Origin: Bacillus sp. 1NLA3E
GTDB taxonomy: Bacteria > Bacillota > Bacilli > Bacillales > Cytobacillaceae
DNA: 64,000 nt
Direction: 5' to 3'
Assembly (NCBI RefSeq): GCF_000242895.2
Contig: NC_021171.1
Location: 1,398,001 to 1,462,000 of the forward strand
A model generated the notes under the pieces. The model was not told the origin of the DNA. It did not search any database and saw nothing but the letters and a program-made list of their open reading frames with translations. Shown here piece by piece: positions 18,127 through 28,179 of this stretch (the stretch's first letter is position 1; the number at the start of each line of letters is the position of its first letter). The translations under genes were made by a program, and so were the position numbers.

Positions 18127-18153
18127 AAATCGGGCCCTTGATTCATTTTTTTT
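18108..18153 (+). terminator. Terminator overlapping the rbgA stop codon
   Basis: TGAATCAAG plus CCCG (18108-18121) pair with CGGG plus CTTGATTCA (18131-18145), followed by eight T. The rbgA stop codon TAA is in the loop, so the left arm is coding. Confidence 0.85.
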
Positions 18154-18193
18154 GGAATATTGAAACCCTACATAGTCAGGAGATCAGATTAGA

Positions 18194-18961
18194 GTGAGTA
18201 AATTATCAATTAGAGAAATTGCTGAGCGTTTAAAGAGTTACCAAAAAGACGACGAACAGTTTATTAGAATTATTTCTAATGATGAACGAAAAGGTGTCCA
18301 GCAGCTTGTATTAAAATGGAAAAGACAGTGCGAGCAGGAAAATCTCGCTCGCGAAAAATTTGCAGAAATGAGCAAATATGAAATATCTGTCCGAAAGCAA
18401 GGGTACCAATTAATAGCTGGAATCGATGAAGTAGGCCGCGGACCACTTGCAGGTCCCGTTGTTGCAGCTGCTGTTATTTTACCTGAAGACTTTTTGCTTT
18501 TTGGAATAGACGATTCCAAAAAGTTAACTGAAACAAAGCGTGAAGAGTACTATGACCAAATAATGGCCAAAGCAATCTCCGTAAGTATAGGATCTATTTC
18601 TCCAGAAGAAATCGATAACATAAATATTTATGAAGCAACAAAAAAAGCTATGCTAGCAGCGGTTTCTGGCCTAGATACCGCACCCGATTTTCTGCTCATA
18701 GATGCAATGAAGCTAACTTCACCCTACCCTTATGAAGCAATTATAAAAGGTGATGCCAAAAGCATTTCGATTGCAGCTGCCTCTATTGTTGCAAAGGTAA
18801 CAAGAGACCGACTGATGAAAGAAATTGGACTTGTTTATCCAGAGTATGGCTTTGCCAACAATATGGGCTATGGAACGAAAGAACACCTAATAGCTATTGA
18901 AAAAAACGGGATTACTCCACATCATCGAAAAAGTTTTGCACCAGTCAAAGATTATGTATAA
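18194..18961 (+). CDS. rnhB: Ribonuclease HII
   Basis: RNase HII removes ribonucleotides from RNA-DNA hybrids, including single misincorporated rNMPs. The 255-residue protein, the same length as B. subtilis RnhB, has the catalytic motif GIDEVGRGPLAGPVV near 75-90 with the Asp-Glu pair, DDSKKLTE, LLIDAMKL and the YGFANNMGYGTKEH segment. The start is GTG with CAGGAG about ten bases upstream. The B. subtilis neighbours ylqG and ylqH that separate rnhB from sucC are absent here. A terminator follows. Confidence 0.95.
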   Translation: MSKLSIREIAERLKSYQKDDEQFIRIISNDERKGVQQLVLKWKRQCEQENLAREKFAEMSKYEISVRKQGYQLIAGIDEVGRGPLAGPVVAAAVILPEDFLLFGIDDSKKLTETKREEYYDQIMAKAISVSIGSISPEEIDNINIYEATKKAMLAAVSGLDTAPDFLLIDAMKLTSPYPYEAIIKGDAKSISIAAASIVAKVTRDRLMKEIGLVYPEYGFANNMGYGTKEHLIAIEKNGITPHHRKSFAPVKDYV

Positions 18962-18983
18962 GGATGGGAGAATTCTCAAATTT

Positions 18984-19017
18984 GGGGGACCACAAAATTA
19001 GTGGTCTCCTTTTTTGT
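18984..19017 (+). terminator. Intrinsic terminator after rnhB
   Basis: The stem GGGGACCAC (18985-18993) / GTGGTCTCC (19001-19009) is followed by six T. Confidence 0.9.
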
Positions 19018-19171
19018 TATTCTATAATAATTTTGATATTAAAAATATTAAAATTTCAGAATTTTATAACAAAATATTTTGTATCTGTGATATATTATTA
19101 GACAGTGCATCATTTTTTTTATTAAAATGAATTCACAGTCTATATTTGAAAGTTTGATAGGAGGATGGGAA

Positions 19172-20371
19172 ATGAATATCCATGAGTATCAAGGGAAAGA
19201 AATCCTCAGAAAATACGGGGTATCTGTACCGAACGGGAAAGTGGCTTTTACAGTTGAGGAAGCTGTCGAAGCAGCAACATCTCTTGGAACAAAAGTTTGT
19301 GTTGTAAAGGCACAAATTCACGCAGGTGGTAGGGGTAAAGCCGGCGGAGTTAAAGTAGCTAAAAACCTAGATGAAGTTCGTACATATGCAACCGAAATCT
19401 TAGGAAAAACTTTAGTGACTCATCAAACAGGCCCAGAAGGCAAAGAAGTCAAACGCTTGTTAATTGAAGAAGGCTGTGACATTAAAAAAGAATATTATGT
19501 TGGACTAGTATTAGATCGTGCTACATCCCAAGTTGTCTTAATGGCATCTGAAGAGGGTGGAACAGAGATCGAAGAAGTGGCTGAGGCAACACCTGAAAAA
19601 ATCTTTAAGGAACAGATTGATCCTATCATTGGACTTACAGCTTTCCAAGCTCGTCGAATTGCCTTCTCAATCAATATTCCTAAAGAACTTGTAAACCAAG
19701 CAGTAAAATTCATGTTAGGGTTATATACGGCCTTTATTGAAAACGATTGCGCCATTGCTGAAATCAATCCACTAGTAACAACTGGGGATGGGAAAGTTAT
19801 GGCTTTAGATGCAAAATTAAACTTTGATGATAACGCTTTATATCGCCAAAAGGAAGTACTAGCCTATCGTGACTTAGATGAAGAGGATTCCAAAGAGATT
19901 GAAGCATCAAAGTACGACCTAAGCTATGTTTCATTAGACGGAAATATCGGTTGTATGGTTAACGGTGCTGGTCTTGCAATGGCAACAATGGATATCGTCA
20001 AACATTATAGTGGAGACCCTGCAAACTTCCTTGATGTTGGTGGCGGAGCAACAGCTGAAAAAGTAACAGAAGCATTTAAAATTATCCTTTCAGATCCAAA
20101 CGTTAAAGGAATTTTTGTCAACATTTTTGGCGGTATTATGAAATGTGATGTTATCGCTACAGGTGTGGTTGAAGCTGCGAAACAAGTTGGTCTTGAGGTG
20201 CCACTTGTTGTTCGATTAGAAGGAACAAACGTTGACCTTGGAAAGAAAATCTTAAATGAGTCAGGTTTAAGCATTATCGCAGCAGAATCTATGGCTGATG
20301 GAGCACAAAAAATCGTTTCCTTAGTAAAGGATGGATTAGGAAAGGAGAATACATGTGAGCGTATACATTAA
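19172..20371 (+). CDS. sucC: Succinyl-CoA synthetase, beta subunit (ADP-forming)
   Basis: SucC and SucD form the TCA-cycle enzyme converting succinyl-CoA to succinate with nucleotide triphosphate formation. SucC has an N-terminal ATP-grasp domain ([29 protein letters not shown]) and a C-terminal CoA-ligase-type domain ([13 protein letters not shown]). It is 399 residues, about 13 longer than B. subtilis SucC, because the frame runs 17 bases into sucD and ends NTCERIH. The ATG at 19172 has an AGGAGGATGGG site; an upstream in-frame ATG lacks one. The 155-bp gap upstream is AT-rich with no convincing promoter boxes. Confidence 0.96.
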   Translation: MNIHEYQGKEILRKYGVSVPNGKVAFTVEEAVEAATSLGTKVCVVKAQIHAGGRGKAGGVKVAKNLDEVRTYATEILGKTLVTHQTGPEGKEVKRLLIEEGCDIKKEYYVGLVLDRATSQVVLMASEEGGTEIEEVAEATPEKIFKEQIDPIIGLTAFQARRIAFSINIPKELVNQAVKFMLGLYTAFIENDCAIAEINPLVTTGDGKVMALDAKLNFDDNALYRQKEVLAYRDLDEEDSKEIEASKYDLSYVSLDGNIGCMVNGAGLAMATMDIVKHYSGDPANFLDVGGGATAEKVTEAFKIILSDPNVKGIFVNIFGGIMKCDVIATGVVEAAKQVGLEVPLVVRLEGTNVDLGKKILNESGLSIIAAESMADGAQKIVSLVKDGLGKENTCERIH

Positions 20372-21257
20372 TAAAGATACTAAAGTTATTGTACAAGGAA
20401 TAACAGGTGCGACAGCATTATTTCATACAAAACAAATGCTTGAATATGGTACGAAAATTGTTGGCGGAACATCCCCAGGTAAGGGTGGAACTGAAGTTGA
20501 GGGTGTACCTGTATTCAATACAGTTAAAGATGCTGTCCGAATTACAGGTGCAACCGCTTCCGTTATTTATGTACCAGCCGCCTTTGCTGCTGATGCAATT
20601 TTAGAAGCAGTGGAAGCAGAGCTTGACCTTGCTATTTGTATAACAGAGCATATTCCTGTTTTAGACATGGTTAAGGTAAAGCGTTATATGGAAGGTAAAA
20701 AGACTCGACTTGTGGGCCCAAACTGCCCAGGCGTCATTACAGCTGATGAGTGCAAAATTGGAATTATGCCAGGTTATATCCATACAAAGGGACATGTTGG
20801 TGTCGTCTCCCGCTCTGGAACATTAACATATGAAGCAGTGCATCAATTGACACAGGCTGGAATCGGTCAAACAACAGCGGTTGGGATTGGCGGAGACCCT
20901 GTAAATGGGACAAACTTTATTGATGCTTTAAGTGCCTTCAATGAAGACCCAGAAACATATGCTGTCATTATGATTGGTGAAATCGGTGGAACAGCTGAAG
21001 AAGAAGCAGCAGAATGGGTTAAGGCAAACATGACAAAACCAGTTGTCGGCTTCATTGGCGGTCGTACAGCGCCTGCAGGTAAGCGTATGGGTCATGCTGG
21101 AGCGATTATTTCTGGTGGTAAAGGGACGGCTGATGAGAAAATCCGTGTCATGAATGAATGTGGAATCAAGGTTGCGGAAACACCATCTGTAATGGGTGAA
21201 ACATTAATTGAAGTAATTAAGGACAAAGGTATATACGATTTGTGTAAAACTCATTAA
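20355..21257 (+). CDS. sucD: Succinyl-CoA synthetase, alpha subunit
   Basis: The 300-residue alpha subunit binds CoA through its N-terminal Rossmann domain ([22 protein letters not shown]) and bears the phosphorylated His in the GHAGAII motif. The start is GTG at 20355 inside the sucC 3' end, preceded by AAAGGAG, so the subunits are translationally coupled. Confidence 0.96.
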   Translation: MSVYINKDTKVIVQGITGATALFHTKQMLEYGTKIVGGTSPGKGGTEVEGVPVFNTVKDAVRITGATASVIYVPAAFAADAILEAVEAELDLAICITEHIPVLDMVKVKRYMEGKKTRLVGPNCPGVITADECKIGIMPGYIHTKGHVGVVSRSGTLTYEAVHQLTQAGIGQTTAVGIGGDPVNGTNFIDALSAFNEDPETYAVIMIGEIGGTAEEEAAEWVKANMTKPVVGFIGGRTAPAGKRMGHAGAIISGGKGTADEKIRVMNECGIKVAETPSVMGETLIEVIKDKGIYDLCKTH

Positions 21258-21270
21258 GATAGGTTTAGTT

Positions 21271-21300
21271 GGAGAAAATGGAATACCTCCATTTTCTCTA
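21271..21300 (+). terminator. Hairpin after sucD, probable terminator
   Basis: An 11-bp stem GAGAAAATGGA / TCCATTTTCTC with a 5-base loop. It lacks a clear T tract; a weaker CCCTC/GAGGGG hairpin follows at about 21322-21340. Confidence 0.5.
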
Positions 21301-21448
21301 CACTAATCTCCTAAAAAGAAGTCCCTCATTCAGAGGGGCTTATCTTCATTTAAACCTTCACCTACTATACTTCCAATATATTGAACTACCAACAAAAAAA
21401 TTCTATTTCTAAACGATTTGTGAATCTTTTTATAAGGAGTGTTAATGA

Positions 21449-22321
21449 ATGGATCTTTTTCAAAAGAAGCTAATCCTCCTCCATCACTGGAAGGGATTGA
21501 GTTGGTCTATGACGCAAACCATTATTAAAAATGACCCCACACTAGAATCCTTCAATTCTTTTACAGTTGTAGAGCTTCGCCATGTCGGAGTCCCTGTACA
21601 AACCACTAAGTTGCAAGACCTACCCTTAAACGCTACCCTCGAGCTCCTCAACCACTATCAACGAAATGGTATTAATCCAATCACTATTTTTGACGATCAA
21701 TATCCACCGCTGCTTAAGGAGATTTATCAACCTCCATGGGTTATTTTCGCCAAAGGGAATCTGCAATTTCTGAAGAATACTAAAAAAATTGCCGTAGTTG
21801 GATCACGAAATGCAACATCTTATGGAAAAATGGCTATTCAAATTCTATTTCCTGAACTAATTAATCAGGGATTTATTATCGTTAGTGGATTAGCTACTGG
21901 CATTGATGCTCTTAGTCACGATTATGCGATGAAGCTAGGTGGGAATACAATAGGAGTGATTGCAGGAGGTTTTGACCACATTTATCCAAAGGAAAACCTT
22001 ATCCTTGCGAAAGAGATGTTCGAGAACCAGTTGATTATTTCCGAGTATCCACCTGGATCTAGACCTGAAAGATGGCATTTTCCATTAAGAAATAGGATTA
22101 TTAGTGGAATGTGTCTAGGTACATTGATCATCGAAGCGCAAAGGAAAAGCGGTTCATTAATTACTGCAAGCTATGCTGTAAACGAGGGAAGAGAAGTTTT
22201 TGCAGTCCCTGGAAATATTTTTAGTCCTCATTCTATGGGTACTAATGACTTGATTCAACAAGGTGCAAAGCTAGTCAAAACAGGAGCAGATATAACCGAG
22301 GAATTCTCTTTTTTTTCATAG
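21449..22321 (+). CDS. dprA: DNA processing protein DprA (Smf)
   Basis: DprA loads RecA on incoming single-stranded DNA during natural transformation. The 290-residue protein has a short N-terminal helical region and the extended Rossmann fold with GSRNATSYGK, SGLATGIDALSHDYAM and the NEGREVFAVPGN block. It ends soon after, without a C-terminal winged helix, as in B. subtilis. A TAAGGAG site precedes the ATG. It suggests at least ancestral competence. Family A repeats fill the downstream gap. Confidence 0.94.
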   Translation: MDLFQKKLILLHHWKGLSWSMTQTIIKNDPTLESFNSFTVVELRHVGVPVQTTKLQDLPLNATLELLNHYQRNGINPITIFDDQYPPLLKEIYQPPWVIFAKGNLQFLKNTKKIAVVGSRNATSYGKMAIQILFPELINQGFIIVSGLATGIDALSHDYAMKLGGNTIGVIAGGFDHIYPKENLILAKEMFENQLIISEYPPGSRPERWHFPLRNRIISGMCLGTLIIEAQRKSGSLITASYAVNEGREVFAVPGNIFSPHSMGTNDLIQQGAKLVKTGADITEEFSFFS

Positions 22322-22363
22322 GCGATGTTTAAGCACATTGTTGACTTTGCCACGAGTTGATAG

Positions 22364-22404
22364 GAGCGCCTGGAGCGGAAATCAACAGGCAAGTTTAACA
22401 GAAC
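22364..22404 (+). repeat. Family A element, solo right-end fragment
   Basis: Only the right end remains: GCGCCTGGAGCGGAAATCAACA followed after a short gap by GTTTAACAGAAC, a decayed form of the terminal repeat. It lies 14 bp before a full-length copy, so a second insertion or a partial duplication occurred here. Confidence 0.65.
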
Positions 22405-22417
22405 ATTTTTATAAAAA

Positions 22418-22606
22418 AGGCTGTGGTATAGCTCAATGTTGATTTTGTGCACAATGTTGATTGGAGTGGAAGGCGCGAAGACTCCTGCGGGAGCAGCGGG
22501 ACAGGTGAGACCCCGCAGGCGCTTAAGCGCCGAGGAGGCTCACCGCCCGCCCCGCGGAAAGCGAAGCGTCTGGAGCGGAAATCAACATTCTAGTTAACAG
22601 AGCCAT
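22418..22606 (+). repeat. Family A element, full-length copy in dprA-topA gap
   Basis: The left end is AGGCTGTGGTATAGC and the right end TAGTTAACAGAGCCA. The core has GTTGATTGGAGTGG, GGCGCTTAAGCGCC and GCGGAAATCAACA in standard order. Together with the fragment before it and the promoter after it, it accounts for most of the 545-bp gap; 22607-22750 is AT-rich with no gene. Confidence 0.9.
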
Positions 22607-22751
22607 AAAAAAATGACGTTTTGAATTTTTTTGTAAAAAAAGGTTGAAATTATTGCCAATCTGTTATACATTTTGCAACAGGTGTTCGTTCACTTTTCAA
22701 GGGGAAAATGTGTCAGTACAGTGAATGAAAACGATTGCTTAGTGCAAATCG

Positions 22752-22781
22752 TTGACAAAACTTAGTTTCTTGTTCAATAAT
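22752..22781 (+). promoter_or_regulatory. Putative sigma-A promoter of topA
   Basis: A consensus TTGACA (22752-22757) is followed after 18 bp by AATAAT (22776-22781), about 85 bp before the topA start. Confidence 0.55.
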
Positions 22782-22866
22782 AATGATTATTTCAAACTGT
22801 GAATAAATCACTTAAATGATATTAAGCTATGATTTAAGAATATTCCCTCTTAAGGAGGACTACTGG

Positions 22867-24942
22867 ATGTCAGATTATCTTGTAATCGTTGAATCGCCAG
22901 CAAAAGCGAAAACGATTGAACGGTATCTTGGAAAAAAATATAAAGTTAAAGCATCCATGGGTCATGTTCGTGATTTGCCGAAGAGCCAAATGGGCGTATA
23001 TAAAGAGGACAACTTTGAACCTAAGTACATAACGATTCGTGGAAAAGGTCCTGTTTTAAAAGAATTGAAGACAGCGGCAAAAAAAGCGAAGAAAATTTAT
23101 CTCGCAGCTGACCCCGATAGAGAGGGAGAGGCGATTGCGTGGCATTTAGCGCACAGCTTAAACGTAGATATAACATCTGATTGTCGAGTTGTTTTTAATG
23201 AAATTACCAAGGATGCCATAACGGAATCGTTTAAACACCCACGACCGATTAACATGAATTTGGTGGATGCGCAGCAAGCACGTCGGATTTTGGACAGATT
23301 GGTTGGTTATAATATTAGCCCACTTTTATGGAAAAAAGTGAAGAAAGGGCTAAGTGCCGGACGTGTTCAATCAGTTGCTGTTAGGCTAATTATCGACCGT
23401 GAGAAGGAAATTAAAGATTTTATACCAGAAGAATACTGGTCTATTAACGCGGAGTTCTTGCTAGGAACGGAGATGTTTGAAGCATCATTTTACGGAATCG
23501 GGAAGGAAAAAGTAGAACTTCATTCCGAAGATGACGTAAACAATGTTCTAGCACAGCTAAAGGGTAATAAATTTACTGTCGATTCCGTTACGAAAAAGGA
23601 ACGAAGAAGAAACCCGGCAGTGCCATTTACTACTTCCTCTTTACAACAAGAGGCAGCTCGGAAGTTAAATTTTAGAGCAAAGAAAACGATGATGTTAGCT
23701 CAGCAACTTTATGAAGGAATCGATCTTGGTAAAGAAGGTACGGTTGGATTAATCACTTATATGAGAACAGATTCAACCCGTATCTCTGAAGTCGCCCAAA
23801 AAGAAGCGAATGAATATATTCAAAATAAGTTTGGTGAAGCTTACCTTCAGACTGAGAAAAGAAAAGAAAAGAAACAATCAAACGCCCAAGATGCTCATGA
23901 AGCAGTTCGTCCGACTAGCACTCTTCGTGAGCCAAGCAGTTTGAAAGAATTTCTTTCGCGAGATCAACTTAGATTGTATAAGCTAATTTGGGAACGATTT
24001 TTAGCTAGTCAAATGGCTCAAGCGGTGATGGACACCATGAGTGTTGACCTAAAAAATGGTGAGGTCAAATTTAGAGCTACGGGATCAAAAGTAAAATTCC
24101 CTGGATTTATGAAGGTATATGTAGAGGGTACAGATGATCAGACGGAAGAAAGCGAAAAAATGCTTCCAAATCTTCAGGAAAACGATAAAGTGCTTAAAAA
24201 GGACATTGAGCCAAAGCAGCATTTTACGCAACCACCACCACGATATACCGAGGCGAGGTTAGTAAAAACACTTGAAGAACTTGGGATAGGTCGACCATCG
24301 ACGTACGCTCCAACCCTGGATACGATTCAAAAAAGAGGATATGTATCCTTAGACAATAAGCGGTTTGTACCAACTGAGTTAGGTGAAATCATTCATGTGT
24401 TAATACTTGAATTTTTTCCAGAAGTATTAAATGTAGACTTCACCGCAATAATGGAACAAAACCTTGACAATGTTGAGGACGGAAAAGTAAATTGGGTTAA
24501 TATCATCAGCGACTTTTATCAAGGTTTTGAAAAAAGTCTTGAAAAAGCTGAATTAGAAATGCAACATGTGGAAATAAAAGATGAACCTGCTGGGGAAGAC
24601 TGCGAGTTATGTCAGAACCCGATGGTTTTTAAAATGGGCCGCTATGGAAAATTCATGGCTTGTAGTAATTTTCCAGATTGCCGTAATACGAAACCAATTG
24701 TTAAGGATATTGGTGTTAAGTGTCCTAGTTGTAAGGAAGGCAATGTCATTGAGCGAAAAAGTAAGAAAAAGCGGATTTTCTATGGCTGTGATCAATATCC
24801 TGGATGCGAATTTATTTCTTGGGATAAGCCATTGCCACGTAATTGTCCAAAATGTGACAGCGTGTTAGTAGAAAAGAAACTCAAAAAAGGTGTCCAAGTT
24901 CAATGTATCCAGTGTGATTACAAAGAAGAACAGCAAAAATAA
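22867..24942 (+). CDS. topA: DNA topoisomerase I
   Basis: TopA relaxes negative supercoils by a type IA mechanism. The 691-residue protein has the Toprim domain ([27 protein letters not shown]), the active-site Tyr298 in TYMRTDSTR and three C-terminal tetracysteine zinc motifs starting near CELCQNP, CPSCKEG and CPKCDSV. I chose the ATG at 22867 because AAGGAGGA (22852-22859) precedes it; an in-frame ATG at 22816 has none. In B. subtilis topA also sits between dprA and trmFO. The stop codon touches the terminator stem. Confidence 0.97.
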   Translation: MSDYLVIVESPAKAKTIERYLGKKYKVKASMGHVRDLPKSQMGVYKEDNFEPKYITIRGKGPVLKELKTAAKKAKKIYLAADPDREGEAIAWHLAHSLNVDITSDCRVVFNEITKDAITESFKHPRPINMNLVDAQQARRILDRLVGYNISPLLWKKVKKGLSAGRVQSVAVRLIIDREKEIKDFIPEEYWSINAEFLLGTEMFEASFYGIGKEKVELHSEDDVNNVLAQLKGNKFTVDSVTKKERRRNPAVPFTTSSLQQEAARKLNFRAKKTMMLAQQLYEGIDLGKEGTVGLITYMRTDSTRISEVAQKEANEYIQNKFGEAYLQTEKRKEKKQSNAQDAHEAVRPTSTLREPSSLKEFLSRDQLRLYKLIWERFLASQMAQAVMDTMSVDLKNGEVKFRATGSKVKFPGFMKVYVEGTDDQTEESEKMLPNLQENDKVLKKDIEPKQHFTQPPPRYTEARLVKTLEELGIGRPSTYAPTLDTIQKRGYVSLDNKRFVPTELGEIIHVLILEFFPEVLNVDFTAIMEQNLDNVEDGKVNWVNIISDFYQGFEKSLEKAELEMQHVEIKDEPAGEDCELCQNPMVFKMGRYGKFMACSNFPDCRNTKPIVKDIGVKCPSCKEGNVIERKSKKKRIFYGCDQYPGCEFISWDKPLPRNCPKCDSVLVEKKLKKGVQVQCIQCDYKEEQQK

Positions 24943-24974
24943 AGGGTGAGCACCTTGCTCACTCTTTTGTTTTG
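24941..24974 (+). terminator. Intrinsic terminator after topA
   Basis: The stem AAAGGGTGAGC (24941-24951) / GCTCACTCTTT (24957-24967) is followed by a T-rich tail. Confidence 0.8.
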
Positions 24975-25044
24975 AAATTTTAATTTGAAACTATTTTTAT
25001 TTTGAATCGTAATGTAAAATGCGAGAGAGATAGGACAGAGTGGA

Positions 25045-25227
25045 AGGCTGTGTTAAAGCTCAATGTGAATTTTTGCACAATGTTGATTGGAGTGGAAGGC
25101 GCGAGACTCCTGCGGGAGCAGCGGGACAGGTGAGACCCCGCAGGAGCTTTAGCGACGAGGAGGCTCACCGCCCGCCCCGCGGAAAGCGAAGCGCCTGGAA
25201 TGGAAATCAACATTTATACAGAGCCAA
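25045..25227 (+). repeat. Family A element, copy in topA-trmFO gap
   Basis: The left end is AGGCTGTGTTAAAG and the right end ATACAGAGCCAAG. The central palindrome is the variant GGAGCTTTAGCGACGAGG, shared with the copy at 31537, instead of GGCGCTTAAGCGCC. It occupies half of the 378-bp gap; the rest is the topA terminator and AT-rich sequence before trmFO. Confidence 0.88.
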
Positions 25228-25320
25228 GTGGAAAAATATCCAGGAAACTAGTCTATATCTAAATATTTTGCAAATAATAGAAATAACTTTGAGTATATAT
25301 TCAACAGGGGGCTAAAAAGA

Positions 25321-26625
25321 ATGGAAGTGTCAGTAAACGTAATCGGAGCAGGATTGGCAGGTAGTGAAGCAGCATGGCAAATAGCAAAACGCGGTATTAA
25401 GGTTCGTTTATATGAAATGAGACCAGTGAAACAAACCCCTGCTCATCATACAGACAAATTTGCCGAATTGGTATGTAGCAATTCATTGCGCGCTAATACG
25501 CTAACAAATGCTGTCGGTGTATTAAAAGAAGAAATGAGAATGTTAGACTCAATCATCATGGGAGCTGCAGACGCCTGTGCAGTCCCAGCTGGAGGGGCAT
25601 TGGCTGTTGACCGCCATGAATTTGCAGAATATGTAACCAAACAAGTGAAGGAACATCCCAACGTAACTGTTATCCACGAAGAAGTAACGGAAATTCCTGA
25701 GGGTCCCACTGTCATTGCTACAGGTCCGTTAACTAGTGAATTACTCTCTAAAAAATTAACAGAGTTAAGTGGAGAAGATTATCTTTATTTTTACGATGCA
25801 GCAGCACCGATTATTGAAAAAGATAGCATCAATCTGGATAAAGTTTATTTAAAGTCAAGATATGACAAGGGTGAAGCAGCCTATTTAAATTGTCCGATGA
25901 CCGAGGAAGAATTTGAACGCTTTTATGAAGCATTGATCAGTGCAGAGACTGTTCCTTTAAAGGAGTTTGAAAAAGAAGTATTCTTTGAAGGCTGTATGCC
26001 GATTGAAGTCATGGCAAATCGAGGTAAGAAAACAATGCTGTTTGGCCCAATGAAGCCTGTAGGATTAGAAGACCCCAGCACTGGAAAGAGACCTTTTGCA
26101 GTCGTTCAATTGCGTCAAGATGATGCAGCCGGTACTTTATATAATATTGTCGGCTTTCAGACACATTTAAAATGGGGTCCGCAAAAAGAAGTGTTACAAT
26201 TAATACCTGGCTTAGAACAAGCTGAAATTGTCCGTTACGGTGTTATGCATCGGAATACGTTCATGAACTCACCAAAAGTATTAAATGCGACCTATCAATT
26301 TAAAACGCGCAGTGATTTGTTTTTTGCTGGTCAAATGACCGGGGTTGAAGGTTATGTAGAATCAGCAGCAAGTGGTCTCATTGCTGGGGTAAACATGGCC
26401 AGATATGTACTTGGAAAAGAAACGGTAGAATTTCCTCCTGAAACAGCGATGGGAAGCATGGCCCGATATATTACAACAGCCAATCCTAAAAGCTTTCAGC
26501 CAATGAATGCAAATTTCGGATTATTTCCAGAACTTCCGGAAAAAATTAGAGGGAAAAAGGAACGAAATGAACAGCATGCAAACAGAGCAATACAAACAAT
26601 TCAGAACTTTGTGAAAGTTTTGTAA
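25321..26625 (+). CDS. trmFO: tRNA m5U54 methyltransferase TrmFO
   Basis: TrmFO uses methylenetetrahydrofolate and FADH2 to make ribothymidine at position 54 of tRNA. The 434-residue flavoprotein begins with the dinucleotide motif [13 protein letters not shown] and has [10 protein letters not shown] and the [16 protein letters not shown] segment containing the conserved catalytic-region Cys. The C-terminal block [17 protein letters not shown] is also typical. A GGGGG-type ribosome site precedes the ATG. It heads the xerC-hslVU-codY run. Confidence 0.96.
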   Translation: MEVSVNVIGAGLAGSEAAWQIAKRGIKVRLYEMRPVKQTPAHHTDKFAELVCSNSLRANTLTNAVGVLKEEMRMLDSIIMGAADACAVPAGGALAVDRHEFAEYVTKQVKEHPNVTVIHEEVTEIPEGPTVIATGPLTSELLSKKLTELSGEDYLYFYDAAAPIIEKDSINLDKVYLKSRYDKGEAAYLNCPMTEEEFERFYEALISAETVPLKEFEKEVFFEGCMPIEVMANRGKKTMLFGPMKPVGLEDPSTGKRPFAVVQLRQDDAAGTLYNIVGFQTHLKWGPQKEVLQLIPGLEQAEIVRYGVMHRNTFMNSPKVLNATYQFKTRSDLFFAGQMTGVEGYVESAASGLIAGVNMARYVLGKETVEFPPETAMGSMARYITTANPKSFQPMNANFGLFPELPEKIRGKKERNEQHANRAIQTIQNFVKVL

Positions 26626-26686
26626 AGTTTCTTGTCACGGCTTATTAAATATGATAATATTTAGAAGCCCTTGTGAGGTGGCCAAA

Positions 26687-27592
26687 TTGACGGCAAATGT
26701 GAACGTTTCTTTAAAGTTATTTATTGAATATTTACAAATAGAAAAAAATTCTTCACAATATACAATTGAATATTATCAACATGATATTAGAGAATTCCTT
26801 ATGTTCATGTCTGAACAAGGAATCGATCATTTTGAGCATGTGCAATATTTAGATGTAAGGATTTATTTAACTAAACTGTATGAGAAAAAACTTGCCAGAA
26901 AGTCAGTGGCCCGTAAAGTCTCTAGTTTACGCAGTTTTTATAAATTCTTACTCAGAGAAGAAATGGTAAAAGATAACCCCTTTTCTTTAGTATCCATACC
27001 CAAAATTGAAAAGCGACTACCTGCTTTTTTTTACGAAACAGAACTTGACCAACTTTTTAAAGCCTGTGATTTAACAACCCCACTCGGTCAAAGAAATAAA
27101 GCATTACTAGAGCTTCTTTATGCTACTGGAATTCGTGTCAGCGAATTGTGCCAAATTAGTTTAAAAGATTTAGATATGTTTATTTCGACTGTTCTTGTAC
27201 ACGGGAAAGGGCAAAAGCAAAGATATGTACCTTTTGGAAGCTTTGCACATGACGCGTTAGAATTGTACATACAACAAGGGAGACAAGAAATTCTCTCAAG
27301 TAAAAAGGACGATCACGACTTCTTGTTTGTGAATTTTCGAGGAGGTCCTTTAACACCAAGGGGAGTTCGAACAATTTTAAATTCTGTCATCGATAGGTCA
27401 GCATTAAGCGGTAAGATTCATCCACATATGCTACGCCATACCTTTGCTACTCATCTTTTAAACAACGGAGCCGATATGCGTACAGTGCAAGAGTTACTTG
27501 GTCATGCCTTCCTTTCGTCGACTCAAGTTTACACACATGTTACAAAAGAGTTTCTACGAAAAACATATATGTCTCATCATCCGAGGGCTTAA
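26687..27592 (+). CDS. xerC: Tyrosine recombinase XerC (CodV)
   Basis: XerC acts with XerD at dif to resolve chromosome dimers. The 301-residue protein has the N-terminal SAM-like core-binding domain (LFIEYLQIEKNSSQYT) and the catalytic domain. Its active residues are visible in ATGIRVSELC, HMLRHTFATHLL and LGHAFLSSTQVYTHV (Arg, His-x-x-Arg, His, Tyr). I place the start at TTG 26687, with GTGAGGTGG (26673-26681) upstream and a homologous N-terminus; an ATG at 26651 has no site. It is the first gene of the codV-clpQ-clpY-codY arrangement. Confidence 0.93.
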   Translation: MTANVNVSLKLFIEYLQIEKNSSQYTIEYYQHDIREFLMFMSEQGIDHFEHVQYLDVRIYLTKLYEKKLARKSVARKVSSLRSFYKFLLREEMVKDNPFSLVSIPKIEKRLPAFFYETELDQLFKACDLTTPLGQRNKALLELLYATGIRVSELCQISLKDLDMFISTVLVHGKGQKQRYVPFGSFAHDALELYIQQGRQEILSSKKDDHDFLFVNFRGGPLTPRGVRTILNSVIDRSALSGKIHPHMLRHTFATHLLNNGADMRTVQELLGHAFLSSTQVYTHVTKEFLRKTYMSHHPRA

Positions 27593-27616
27593 GCGAAAAG
27601 AAAGGGGATTTGTTAC

Positions 27617-28159
27617 ATGACTCAATTTCATGCTACTACGATTTTTGCTGTCCAACATAATGGAAAGTGTGCGATGGCTGGCGACGGTCAAGTCACATTT
27701 GGGAATACAGTTGTGATGAAACACACAGCCAGAAAAGTCAGAAAGTTGTTTAATGGAAAAGTGATTGCTGGTTTTGCTGGTTCAGTTGCAGATGCATTTA
27801 CATTATTTGAATTGTTTGAGGGAAAACTCGAAGAATATAACGGTAATCTTCAAAGAGCTGCGGTAGAATTGGCGAAGAAGTGGCGAAGCGATAAAATGTT
27901 AAGACAATTGGAAGCCATGTTGATTGTTATGAATGAAAAGGATTTACTGTTAATTTCAGGGACTGGTGAAGTGATTGAGCCCGATGATGGTATTTTGGCA
28001 ATTGGCTCTGGTGGCAATTATGCATTAGCTGCAGGACGAGCTTTAAAAAAATACACTGGTGATCATTTAACTGCTCGGGAAATTGCTCAGTCAGCACTTG
28101 AAATTGCGGCTGACATTTGTGTTTTTACAAATGACCATATTATTGTTGAAGAGCTTTAA
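27617..28159 (+). CDS. hslV: ATP-dependent protease subunit HslV (ClpQ/CodW)
   Basis: HslV is the proteolytic double-ring partner of the HslU unfoldase. The 180-residue protein has the proteasome-beta-like fold with [23 protein letters not shown] near the N-terminus. B. subtilis ClpQ starts MSSFHATT and uses an N-terminal Ser after Met removal. Here the sequence is MTQFHATT, so removal of Met exposes Thr, while the classical Thr pair follows at 7-8. Which residue is the nucleophile is open. It is followed 20 bp later by hslU. Confidence 0.95.
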   Translation: MTQFHATTIFAVQHNGKCAMAGDGQVTFGNTVVMKHTARKVRKLFNGKVIAGFAGSVADAFTLFELFEGKLEEYNGNLQRAAVELAKKWRSDKMLRQLEAMLIVMNEKDLLLISGTGEVIEPDDGILAIGSGGNYALAAGRALKKYTGDHLTAREIAQSALEIAADICVFTNDHIIVEEL

Positions 28160-28179
28160 CGAAAAGGAGTGTTGAGTCA

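Noticed and set aside
25040-25315. Open frame across a family A element
   Set aside because: The encoded peptide is a translation of the palindromic repeat, shared by other copies, with no ribosome site or family match.
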